Part shown: positions 1 through 11,500 of the stretch, piece after piece
Layout of the letters: every line of letters begins with the position of its first letter
Numbering within the stretch: the first letter of the stretch is position 1
Assembly: GCA_010645155.1 (NCBI GenBank)
Contig: JAAGOF010000288.1
Location: forward strand, 226,386 to 290,385
Direction: 5' to 3'
Origin: Tigriopus japonicus
Lineage: Eukaryota; Arthropoda; Copepoda; Harpacticoida; Harpacticidae
Length of the DNA stretch: 64,000 nucleotides
Notes under the pieces: generated by a model
What the model was told of the DNA's origin: nothing
The model's database searches: none
What the model saw: only the letters and a program-made list of their open reading frames with translations
Program-made: the position numbers and the translations under genes

Positions 1-2943
1 TTCAAAATTGTCAGCACAGTATTTCATCAAAAAAAATAAATTTTCATTCTTTTCTTGAGATTGTAAAGTTTCCGATTTCGTTGTGTTCTTTTACTTTTGA
101 TGAAAAATAATTTTGTGGTTAACGTTTTAGGGCAAAATGGCCAAAAAGGGCTTATTTTCCGACTTCAGAACGATTCATGTCATGAAAGTTTGGCATTTTT
201 CCTACAAATTTAAACAAAAACAGACACTTTCTGAAACCTTCTATCTCAAAATGTCTAGTACACACAAAATTTACGCACCTCCTTCACTCGTAAATTTTCT
301 CCGGACATTTGCGAGTCGGACACTCGTAAATTTGTTCGTAATTCTTAAAACTCGGCGGATCCGCACAAACTGTACAGAGGTCACCAAAATTGCGCACGTC
401 CGGTCGGACAAAGTGTTTCGTAGCATAGGCCCCAGATCGTGTTTCTTAGTTTTTTTTTCAAGATTATCCCGCATATCCCGCACATTTATCCCGTTTACCC
501 CGGTAAAAACGGGATATATAGAAAAAGTAGAGATGGCCCTGAACCCCTGCCAATGGGTGCTCTGATCACAATCGTAAAATAGCAAATAATCAATCATAAA
601 CTAGAAATTCGTTTCTAACACACTTTTTTTACCTGAATCAAGGATTTTAAGACTTTATTGGCTTAAGCACGGCCGACCAAGATCGAGTTAATTAATTACA
701 TAGGAAAAAGGTGGAAAATGAGGATTTTCCCTATTTCTGTGTTGTAAATCTACTCTGTTTTGATTAGTTGTGCGCAGTCCCTCAAATTCTAAATGTCCTT
801 GCCTGAATGAACAGCCTTTATAAAAGGAGTTCACCATCACCACTACATGAAGTCATACACAAGTTGGATTCATCGTACTCGAAAATGGGGCTTTCTTGAT
901 CAAACAAAGCGTCAAAAATCAAATGAATTTTCTCTCTTGATAGACCTGTCAACTAAACAACATGCGACCCTCTGAGCCTCGAGTATGCTTACATAGCAAA
1001 CAGATTAGGAATGCACAAAACAAATATTGCCTTTCTTTTTTTTAACATTCAACTATTTGAAGAAAATGGCCTATAATAGGAGTCGGCAATAACTTGGGGT
1101 AAGAATGATTAAATTTGAGTTGGCCATATTAAGGGCACGCCAAAAAACAGGATAAATATCAATTCGCCCTACGCTTACATTTTGAGGATTAACGTGTACC
1201 TTAAAGTAACTGTTTTGAATTCTTATTGATTTTGCGATTCGAACAGAAATAGAAAAAAAGACAGATCAAAGAGGGGCGGGGGACAAAATTAGCTGACATT
1301 TCGTTATGTATTTATGGTTGTAGAAGTAAAACGGCAAACCCTGCAATTTGTCACAAAGCACGTATCATTGTAAAGGTTTAGGGAAAAGTCTTTGGATGCG
1401 CCAAGTTCTTCGATCTTGTTGTAGTTATTACATGCATCCTGTAGAACACTGGGATTTATAGAGCTCTCAACTTTGTCATTTGATCTAGTCGATGACACTC
1501 TGACTTTTCTTCGATTTCGAACCAAGTCGGATCCAATTCCTGATAGAGCCTTGGAAACCACTAGGTGTTGATTTATTTGATTTATGTGTAAGGCATCTGT
1601 AAGACGGAGGATTCCAGCTTTTTTAAACAGAGGAGCACTGTGAGAACACTGTCGCCTACAAAATATTGTTTTCAATGCTCTGTTTAGAGTGACTTGCAGT
1701 CGGTGTTATGCATGCGTATTGGATTACAGGTAGGATTAGTCTTTGGATGCACTTTTGTCTAACTAAACAGACTTTTTTTAAAGATTTTTTTAAGAAACTC
1801 AAAAACGCCACCGTCGCTAGTGTTCTGACGACGCTTCTTTCACATGAGCTTCTGTAGAACTAGGTATCGTTTATCTTAGCTTTGATCTACCTGCTGTAGA
1901 CTTTAAATGTAGGGTTGCGTGAACAATAGATTGGTTTTTTTTGTCCATCGGAAAAGTTCATCTCATTCACATTTTTTCTGAGCTGGCAAAACAAATATTT
2001 AGTTTCTCTACACAGTAGGTAAAAGAGAAAGAGAGCTGATGCTTCTTTGCCAGAAACTTTTGTCTCGTCTCTAATGTTAGGAGCATTTGACGAGTCAGTC
2101 AAATGAAGTAACAGAAATAACTCCAGCCCATGCAAACAAATTGACATTCCAGGTTATGAAGTGCATACCCATAGACCTATGACTTATATTTTCTCCGAGA
2201 GTGAAAACTAGTAAATGAGAAGAGATGTTTGAACGTAATTGAAAGCTAGCAGAGCTGTGCTTGTGTTTGATTTTGTGGGCATGATGGAAGAAAAAGATAA
2301 AGGACAATGACACAATTTCATCTAGAGGTAGGGAAATAAAGATGTTACATTTACAAAACATTATGTTAAGTTAAGAGAAACAGGTAGGTGCTAGCAAAAT
2401 TTATTACAGATACTTGGGCTTGTCATGGGGAAATATTAATGTGTTTGTATGAATTGGAGTTTCTTTAGTTAGTTAGGCTAAAATGAAGAGCCTTGAGTCT
2501 GCAAATGTCGTCTAGTTTGTTTTTGTCTTCCCAAAAAACTTTTTGGTCTTGCGCAAGTCAATGAAGCTGTCACGCTTGAAAAAAGTTTGGCAGAATTTTG
2601 GGAGGGGTGCGAAAAATCCTTTTTTTATGGTGGCAAACCAAGTCAAATCTAAGGCTGTCAAAAACTTTCATGAAACTACTTTGGTAGCCTAAACACTACA
2701 GTTCAAATGAGACTGAAATAAAGAAAAATTGGCTTAGAGAATAAAAGTACCAAGGCCATTAGCATATGTTTTGGCACACCTCTCGTATTCAAGGTTTATT
2801 GAAAAATTATGCAATCATTATTTTCCTTAAAAAGGGATCTCATCATTTAAAGCTATCAAAAAATTCCAAGAAATGTGATTTGCAACTCTGTGCAAAGATG
2901 ATTATGAAATGGTGAGGGAAGAAAATAAATTGTGACTTTCCCA
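1..2943. other. Non-coding stretch, no gene seen
   Basis: AT-rich sequence. The open frames here are short, have no recognisable domain and no convincing splice-site pattern. The only structure I can name is a degraded end of an inverted-repeat element near 1804-1857. A stretch around 465-530 has repeated 'atcccg' words followed by their complement 'cgggat', which may be another old element end. It may belong to an intron or UTR of a gene outside the window, but nothing here shows that. Confidence 0.5.
1804..1857 (-). repeat. Fragment of 'AGAAGCTCATGGGAAAG' MITE family
   Basis: The reverse complement reads as one terminal repeat of the family seen complete at 13704-13963 and 19272-19545: it shares 'acagaagctcatg', then 'gaaagaagcgt', then a 'cagaaca' and 'agcgac' block in the same order. 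No partner arm is obvious to the left, so this is a truncated copy. Confidence 0.5.
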
Positions 2944-3570
2944 ATGGGACATGACAAAGGTTGCTTCAAGTGAGTGTTTTAAATCATACCGCTAGCGGCA
3001 AAACAAGGCCGTTGGCAGTGCTGTGTTGTTCAGCCCATTTTAGCAAATCCAAGTTTTTTCCCATTTAGGCGTCCATTCCATGATTTATATTTTATGTCTT
3101 GGTACCTCTAGTTACACCGGGTTGATAATATGCTCAGTTTATTTGCCAGCAAATGAGATATTTGAAATAATATGTTAACAGAAAGAAACATTAAAAACTA
3201 TTTCATTTCTCTGCATGGACACCATTTTGAAATATTGATTTGATTTTAAACAAATCTGCATCTTTAGATTATAGTTTGGTTCAGTGTTAATTCCCACTTT
3301 TTGCCACAGCAAAAGGCATGCTTAATTGCTTTTAATTTAATCACCCTAAAACTAAATTTTGCGTATTATTGACCCAATTCCAGTCAAGGTATCTTTATGT
3401 GAAATATCAATCGTTTCCAGGGACCTAGAATCATCGAATGGACGCCTAAATGGGAAAAAACTTGGATTTGCTAAAATGGGCTGAGCAACACAGCACTGCC
3501 AAGGGCCCTGTTTTGCCGCTAGCGGTATGATTTAAAACGCTCACTAAAAGCAACCTTTGCCATGTCCCAT
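2944..3570. repeat. Foldback element with 140-bp inverted arms
   Basis: Arms at about 2944-3083 and 3431-3570 are reverse complements of each other with a few mismatches. The outer end is 'atgggacatg', and each arm contains the palindromic block 'ccgctagcgg'. The roughly 350-bp centre has no open frame of note. This is the form of a non-autonomous DNA transposon or foldback element. I could not define a target-site duplication. Confidence 0.8.
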
Positions 3571-3810
3571 AGTTAAAAGATTTTTAGCTAAAGTTCTGAA
3601 TTTGTTTTTTAGCTAATTAAGACGATTTTTGGGAGACTTGCTCTTTCAACAATCTGAGAGCTCCGCCAATGATGCCTAAAAATTACTCGTTGACAACGTG
3701 GAAAAGTGCGCGTACCATTCATCTTTGCATTTGTTTTTAATGATAAGCGTCCAAAGGGATAGAAAGATAAAACATAGCAAAAATCGCACATTAGAGCCAA
3801 AATTCAATAT

Positions 3811-3816
3811 TTTATT
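3811..3816 (-). terminator. Poly(A) signal of the YCF48-like gene
   Basis: AATAAA on the minus strand, 133 nt downstream of the stop codon of the propeller gene. It is the first canonical hexamer after that stop and is a plausible 3' end signal. Transcript evidence would be needed to fix the cleavage site. Confidence 0.4.
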
Positions 3817-3948
3817 TGTTTTTGGACATCAGAATCATCCAGTTCTTATCCGTAAAAACTCTCCCGATTATTTAATCTAAGATCCATGGAGTTATTTCAA
3901 TACCAAAAGGATTCAAAGAACCGTACAAATAATCCCAATTAAAAATAG

Positions 3949-6330
3949 CTAATCAAGCGTTAATCGAGCCAATCGACCGTCTGGTCCTGATGCATATGCA
4001 GTGTTGCCACTTGGACTCGCTGAAATGGAATAGTAGCCTTCACCATCCATCGGCCGAAAAACGTAATCGGATGGATTGGCGTAATCACAACCTTCTTTTC
4101 CACAAGCAATCACTAGATCTTTTCCCACATATGTAACGGAGGAGCGATAACCTCTAGGGTTGATATCGGGGTCCAGAAGATCCCAGGTTGCTCCACCATC
4201 TTTAGTAATGGCAGCATTGTCTTCGGTGGTAAAAATGGCTCCATTGAAGTCTCCACCCACAGCAATGCCATGAAGAGGGTCGAGAAAGTCAATAGAAAAA
4301 ACGCCAGAGCGATCTGTTCCATGCTGAATTCCTGTCTCCACTGAGGTCCATGTTGTTCCACGATCGTGAGAGGCTAGTATCAATGCCTTGCTGTTGCCTA
4401 ATCCGATGAAAACTGAATCTGGATCCTGGAAAGAAGAGTTGACATTAGAGCCAGGATAAATAGGTTATAAAAAACCTACTTATTTTTTTGAGACCTTTCA
4501 AACTGTTTTTGCCAAATTCAGACCCGACTTACGGCAATGCTGCCAATTTCTTCCGCTTAATAGAACGGACTCATTGTTTGCAAAAAATCCAGACCTAAAG
4601 GTTTTAGACTAACAAAAAACTCTTCGTAATTTTACCTCCAAAAGTGACAAACTAAGAGTCTATAAAACTTTTTCATGGCTTTTTTGGTTAAATTTTTGAG
4701 ACGATAAAGAAATTGGCCAATTCGAAGCTTTTCAAAACACTTCAATACACAAGCATTATTTTTGGTCTTTTTCAACTATTTTTCAACTCTAGTAAAAAAT
4801 TGAGATTGATAAATGGAAGAAGTTTTGGACCTTGAAACTCACCACTGTTCTGAGACAAGTTCCACTAGCGGCAAACCCGCCTATATCTGGTCCAACATCG
4901 ACAACCACTTTCCATTCCTCCCATTTACCACCAAAGTCTGGAGAAGCCAAGAATTGCATTTTACCATTTACTGGATCACCAAATGCAAATCCATTGTGAA
5001 GGTATTCATTGCTTGGCGTGGTCCAAAAATCGAAGGCATCAAAGAACGTTCCACTTTTGTTTTGGTAAAAAATATGTTCCCATTTTGAATCTGAAACAGA
5101 GTGCTTGATTGTAATTTGAAGCTATTAAGTGAGACTGCTGGTGGAAAAAACCAATTCCAAAAAGATGATTTTGATTGCATGAAGTTGTTCTAAAAAGAGC
5201 CATGTGCCTTTTTATATCTTCTTGATTATTGTGATTGATTGCCATATTGACCTTCATAGTAAATGAACCATTTCAAGCAACTTATCTTTTTCTTCTTGAA
5301 GTTTAATTTGTAACATCACAAATTAAGTTTTGATATTTTGCCGGCTTCACTTTTTTGTCCTATATATCCGTCATATTTTTTTCTGAATATAAATTGCATT
5401 TCTCTTTTCCCGTTTCTCATTAAAATCAGACATTAATAAAATAAGATTTCAAAGTGAAAATCCTTGTATGGAGATTTTGGACAAATCTTTAAACTGTGTT
5501 TGCCAACTGTGTTTGCCTGAAAAATGGGGCTTAATACCTTTTTTAATATTGTCATTGCCTTTCTCAAAGATTTAAGTGAAGGAAAACCTCTTTCGTATAT
5601 TAGATTTGGCAAAAATGGACTATGTACCGTATTTGTCAAGTCTTAATCTCAATCTGGAAATCAATGACTCATCCATTCCAGAATTTTGGTTTGCTTTCAA
5701 ACTGTTCTTTTAAGACTGTCAATGGGCTTCTCAATCCTAGCGGTTGTTGGTGCCCATATTTGTGAAATGGATAAGATTATCTGGGGCCCAGAAATTTGTC
5801 TTTTGCTGTGGAGCACAAATCCCAAACATTTCACATTATAGGGTCAGCTGATGGTTGACGAGCGTGATCGTCAGCTGACCTTACACCATGAAACACCATG
5901 AGATGCTCTGTAGTAAAAAATATATACATATATTTCTGAGCTCTTATTTTCACCTTGGTACAAAAAGAAGATGGCAGGATTTCCAGCAGCCATCACAATA
6001 ACCGATTCACCATCTGGTCCAGCCTCAATGTCTCGAAAATCCGCGTTTTCAGCTCCTGGTGGTGTTGGGAGCTTGTCAAAAAACAACCAATGTTAAAAAC
6101 ATTAATGAAAACACTGATTCTTTAGACCTCACTTTTTCCCATGTTTCCCCACCGTTCACGGTTCTCAGGACTGTTCCACTGGCTCCACTCGCCCAAGCAA
6201 TATCGTCATCAAAAGTAGCCACACCCCTCAAACCAACTAGAACATTGCTTTCTAATGGTTTCCATGATGGTTCAGCATCACAAAATCCTCGGAAAACACA
6301 ACAAAATGTCACGGCTATTAACCAAAACAT
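3949..6330 (-). CDS. Secreted YCF48/BNR-type beta-propeller protein, bacterial-like
   Basis: Four exons: 6330-6133, 6071-5954, 5090-4843 and 4425-3949 (stop included), with GT/AG junctions and phases 0, 1, 0 that join into 346 residues. Residues 1-19 form a hydrophobic signal peptide. Asp-box-like repeats of the form D-G-G-x-T-W follow: NGGETW (59-64), SPDFGGKW (155-162), SHDRGTTW (207-214) and KDGGATW (263-269). Other family signatures are DFRDIEA in exon 2, FFDAFDFW (121-128), GFAFGDP (139-145) and GFAASGTC (177-184). These match the bacterial group annotated as YCF48-related, photosystem-II-assembly-factor-like or sialidase/oxidoreductase-like propellers, of similar length. In bacteria these are mostly exported proteins of unknown activity, so no enzyme role should be assumed. 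The signal peptide suggests secretion or a lumenal location. An intron-bearing animal copy suggests an old transfer from bacteria. Family is well supported; function is unknown. Confidence 0.88.
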
Positions 6331-7004
6331 AGTTTAGGGCCAGGTTCAGAACTCAAAATAGAGAAACCAGTTTTGATTGCCATCAACTTTCACTGCAACG
6401 AAGAACCTTGAAGAAAACGCTCAAAGAAAAATGATCCCGTGTTGAGTTTTCAGAAGATAACGGGAGCTTTTGTTTAAAAGCAAGTAAATAATGTGAAGGG
6501 TGATAAAAGATGAAGATTATCTACGAACAAACAAACTTTGTTTTTTGAATAAAAAAATGTTATTCATATGTGTCAACAACCCAAACTTTTTGTTTTTCAC
6601 AAAGAATATAAATAGTAAGTTGAATCTTGGTATCAAAATGATTTTGTTTGGCGTGGGATAGGACTTTGCTGCGAGTTTTTACCATAACTAGAAGTCAAGA
6701 ATATGATGTATTCATTGTAGCGTTTATGTAATATCATAAGTGCCATCAGATTTTTTTTTGAAAAGTATTTGCCAAATTTTTTGGTGCTTTTTGAAGTTTT
6801 TTGAGGAACTATATCATGAATTTGGATCTTTTTTGTTAATTTTACTAGCACTTTTTTCAGGTATTGCCGTAGGAACTGAGCTTTTCCTACTCATCTGGTT
6901 TTAGGACAGGGGATTTTTCAATGTGGGCCAAACTGGCAATGCTTTTTTGTCAACCATTTCCACGCATGTTTTGGTAAATCGGCATTATCAATTAGTTTCA
7001 GTTG

Positions 7005-7039
7005 ACTGTAAGCAACTGACAGTATCAGTTGCTTACAGT
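7005..7039. repeat. Perfect 15-bp hairpin
   Basis: 'actgtaagcaactga' is followed by a 5-base loop and its exact reverse complement. It stands alone in non-coding DNA, with no T-tract or gene end nearby. Confidence 0.85.
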
Positions 7040-8069
7040 ACTTTTCCTTTATTTGAACAATTATTAGAACTTGCGCTTTTTCTATTCATAAAGTGTAATT
7101 TACCTTAACCTCTTACCTTAAATCAAACCTTAAGCCAAAATGCAAGCCATTGTAAGGGTTTTGAGATGGATGGGGAAGAAAACAAGTATGAGCAAAAATT
7201 TAAGTCAAGGATCCAAAGGAATGGCGTGTTATCAAGTGAATTGCAAGTTTTTCAACACTTAAAAAAGACGTATCAAATCCATCTTCAATGGAAATGTCTT
7301 AAAATACTTCTTTACACTTTTGATTTTTTGAGCTGACATTTTTCAGAAAACCAAAAAAAGCTCTGCGCAGAAAAACTGAACATCAAAACCTACATGAAGC
7401 CGGATGTATTGCCTGCAAAGCCCTGCAAACTGGGATTGTTGGAAATGTTCCTAATATGATGGTTGCAATGGAGACGATAGTTTGGTTCAAAGAAATCTGG
7501 AAAATGTCCCCAACTTTGGCGATTGGCGAATCCAACCAAAGTTGCACTATTTGAGTTTTTGAAGAGACTCCACTTTCATTCTATTTGGTTAATTTTTGAT
7601 ATCTTTTTTTTTTGCAAGTAAGGAGTGAGGAGGTCCAGTAAATCAGCCAAAAACAGAAAATGAGTTACAAAATGAGGAAAATCCCAATTATAGCTTCTTA
7701 AACCACTTGTCATTGATCAATGCTTGTTCTTCTCTGTGCTTGTTTCCTTATTTTGATTTTGGCAAATAAACCATTTTTTTCAGATCATTTTCAACGAAAC
7801 ATGGCATTTTTCCACATGTTTTTTTCCGCGTTTTTGTTAATGTCTTGTAAAATGTGATTTACACCTGTCTGGTGGCCTTGGTATTAGATCTACCAACGAG
7901 TTACTGTTATTAACATTTGTCGAACCCTCCCTGAAAGGCTGTTAGGGGCCATTTTGCCGAGGAAGAGTGAAGGGGTAACAATTTAGTCATTTAGCTTCAA
8001 ATTATGACTTGTTTACCCCGCGAGGTGTCATTTTGATCACTTGAAAGTGTGACGTAGGGGTGGGTGAGA

Positions 8070-8160
8070 AGCCGGTGTCGGTGTCGAGGTGTCGACACTG
8101 ACACCGGCTTTTCTAACTTTCGGTGCCAGTGTCGACACCGGCCATTTGTGTCGACACCTA
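8070..8160. repeat. GC-rich GTGTCGACAC palindromic patch
   Basis: The palindrome core GTGTCGACAC and shortened or mutated versions of it (gtgtcg, ccggtgtc, gacaccgg) recur about every 8-20 bases. The patch is clearly more GC-rich than its surroundings. It may be the terminal structure of an old DNA element or a short satellite-like cluster. No gene overlaps it. Confidence 0.65.
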
Positions 8161-8525
8161 CAAGGTTGCGTGATTTTTTTCCAAAACCCCCAAAAAATGC
8201 GGTTTGTTAGTAAAACTAGAGCACTAGGTAAAAATGAAAAATATACTGTCATTTAGCTCTAATAAACTCTCACAATTTGCGACATCTGGTGACAGAAGTT
8301 TGTGTTATTGGGTGGGGTGCATTCAAATTGCTCTGTGGTACCTGTAACCATTTATTCAAGAAAGGTTTTTGAAATACGAAAATATCTTCCCTAGCCAAAC
8401 AACCTTTGGTCTTTGATCTGCTAGCAATAATGATTCTGAGAAGCTCATTCGAACCTTTCATATAAATCACTAATGTGCAAAATAAGAGTGTAAACACCTT
8501 CTTCAAATTGGTTGATAGAGTCTTT

Positions 8526-8561
8526 TTTATTATCAATACACAAAAAAGAAACAACTTTATT
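8526..8561 (-). terminator. Two poly(A) signals of ACTR5
   Basis: Minus-strand AATAAA hexamers lie at 8556-8561 and 8526-8531, only 9 and about 39 nt past the ACTR5 stop codon (8570-8572). The 3' UTR is therefore probably very short. Confidence 0.5.
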
Positions 8562-8569
8562 GTTATGAG

Positions 8570-11500
8570 TTAAATGGCTTGGTCAGGAATGATCTCATCT
8601 GGTGTCTTGAAAAACGTATTGGAATACAAATGGCTTTTGAAGTATTCGGTTCCTCTCTCTTGGTATTCAGCCTTGCTCAAGAATACTTGATCTATGGTTC
8701 CATGTTTCTTATGGTCGCGAACAAACTTGCAGGCTCCTTTCCAAGCATCTAATGATGGATCTGTGGCCACTCGAACTTCAAATGTTGATTGAAAAGGTCT
8801 CATTTCCCTCAAGTCTGTTTCCAGTCGAGATTTGAAGCCTGGGATTTGCATTAGAGAGCCAGTTAAGAAGATATTGGACACTAATTTCGATTGAGTTTGA
8901 GCATCATATTTGGTGAGGATGAATTCCAAGGTTTCTGAGATCCCGGCTTGATCATGACCTATGATAGACGGCTGAAATTCGAAGAAAATAATAATAAAAT
9001 AAAATCTAACAAAATTTAGATAGAGAGATGAAATACATAGATCTGATCAACCGTTTTTGCAACGGGGAAAAAAAAGATTGGTGTTCATTTTTGAGCTTAA
9101 AAAAGAGTCGATTCATATATTTTCCATAGTGTTTTTAATACATAAATTAAATTTAATGATGATGTGAGGTGATCTTTTTGATCTTTCAGAGATGTTTAGG
9201 ACTTTGATCAAGCTCACTCAGAAGCAATGATATGTTTTGGGATGATCAAAGAACATTTAAAATAAATAACCTTTGAAAGCGACAAATAAATATAATGTAA
9301 TAACTAGGGCCCGGAAATAATTTTTTTAAAATATAAAATACTTTAAAAATATTTCTCCACTTTTCTTCGATTTTTAAAATATTTTGGCTGTTTCAAGGAA
9401 AAAATAAATATCTTCACGAATATTCTAGTCAAAAAAAAATATTTCGGGCAAAATTGAGGAAAAGAAATGAATGACCAACGCATAAAAGAGCCTTCCCAAA
9501 ATGAACCCAAAATACAAAAATCTCTACAATTTGTAGAGAAAAAAACAACGAAAAAAACTGCGCCATCTAGTGAGGCAAATTGAAAATTGTATTGTTTAAA
9601 TCAATCACATGTCAAGTTTGCCCCCATAAACGGCCAAATGCATCAATTTCACCAAAAACAAATTTGGAAAATTGATGCACACATACAAAAATACCAAAAA
9701 ATGGCCTTGTGAAAAAAAAATTTCTTAAATATCCGGATTTTTTTCCAAATATTTTGGGCTTTTGAAGAAAATATATATTGGATATGTTGTCACTTTTTTC
9801 AAATATTTTTCCGGGCCCTAGTGATAACTGTGCAAACATGGTCAGGAAAGGAATTAATATCTTACCTGGAAAAGAACCTCCGGTATCCGAATTCTTTCCG
9901 TAGCAATGTGAAGTTGATACCATTCTTTGGAATCATGGGCGACTTCATTAGATCCATCCAAAACAAAATCAGGATCGTTTTCTTTTAGAATGTTTTCATA
10001 CTCTAGTAATTTTTCTTGCTCTTCTTCAGAATCCGAATCTCCAGCATCCTAGAAATACAAAACATAAAGTTGAGAGTCACACCATAGATCAAGTATTCAT
10101 GAGTCACTCCTTACCAAATCTGCAAGATGAAGTGCTACCTACCTTGCTAATCTTCTTGTAAACGTCCCAATCGTCATCATTCACGCCAAAATCGTCGTCC
10201 TTCTTGGAGTTCTTGGCCAATTGTGAAATAATCCTCATTCTCTCTTGAGAAGCTGCAGTCCGCCGTTTGGCCAATTGATCCTTTTTGTGCTTGCGCGCAG
10301 CTCGTTTTTCAATGAGATTCTCTCTGCAATGTTAACCAATCAAGGGATCATTTTGGATTTAGAGACGATTTCTCTGGCTTATAAAACACCATGACCCATC
10401 AACTAGTGCACTGTAACAAAAGAGTATTGTCGTGAAGTGCGCCCTCTAGTGCATTTTATCTCGAAAGAGCTCGCACTTTCTATGACACACAAACAACAAT
10501 GGTCTTGCATCAGTTTTGGACAAACTAAGTAATTTCTCTCAGGTAAAAATCTTGACCTAGATCTTGCCTGAAAAAAAAAAGTAATTTTCAAATGTTAAGC
10601 TTTTTTGACAATGGTACCAATGGATGAGTATAATTGGACGAATTCAGCTGGGGATTCTAGGGCCAAAATGGCTAGGGATGCGTCAGAGTCACGACTAATT
10701 CTCCAAAAATATCCCTTGAAATTCTCAAGTCTACTTCACATTCTTCATTTTGGCAATCAACCGAAACAAGAACCTTTCCCTCACTTAACACAAACTTCAA
10801 CTATGAAGCACCCGACCTCTAGTTCTGATCCATCCCTAGCCAGTTTGGCCCCAAAATCCCAAGCTGAATTCGTGCGACTACACTCATCAATTCAATCTAA
10901 AACCATTAGCAATTCCCAATTGAGATTTCAGGCATTTTGTTTGTCCAAGATCTGCAAATACATGTGCATCATATGTGGCTGTTGCCACATAAAATGCACT
11001 AGATGACGCCCTTTCTGACTGTACTCTTTTTATTATAGTGCACTACCAACAACCAACCTTTGCTCTTTGATGGTATTTATCCAATGGTCAAACTCGTTTC
11101 TCTCAGTTTCGTTCATATCCTCTCTCCGTTTTTTGACTTCTGGTTCCTCTTTTTCCACTTCGGGCTTCTTGGTCAAGGCTGCTCTGGCCTTATCAATCCG
11201 AATCTTGACCGCTTCCATGATCTGGTCCAAATCAGTTTTGGGATTTTTCACCGAGATCTCGAATCGAGCCAATATCCGATGGACTTTCTCATCGTAACCT
11301 TGTTCATGCAAGGTCTTGGCCGTTTTTAGTGACTTCATGAGTATCAGATCGGCTTGAAGCTGTCATATTATACAAAGATACGGTTAAGAACCTAAAACAA
11401 TGCGTTTTATCCCGTTATAAATGTAACCTTTTCACTTCGCCTTTTCTGGTTCATTTCCACCAATCTTTTGGCGAGTTCTTGTCGACGAGCTTTGAGAACT

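Larger units (their letters stand above)
6331..8525. other. Intergenic gap between propeller gene and ACTR5
   Basis: No coding exon is supported. The stretch holds the upstream region of the minus-strand propeller gene, a perfect 15-bp hairpin (7005-7039) and a GTGTCGACAC-rich repeat patch (8070-8160). I could not identify a TATA box or initiator with confidence. Confidence 0.5.

Noticed and set aside
137..597. Overlapping open frames of 142 and 108 codons on opposite strands
   Set aside because: They shadow each other, lack domains or composition typical of proteins here, and no splice context supports either.
10605..11006. 133-codon open frame in ACTR5 intron 5
   Set aside because: It lies entirely inside the inverted-repeat MITE at 10404-11045 and has no transposase-like motif.
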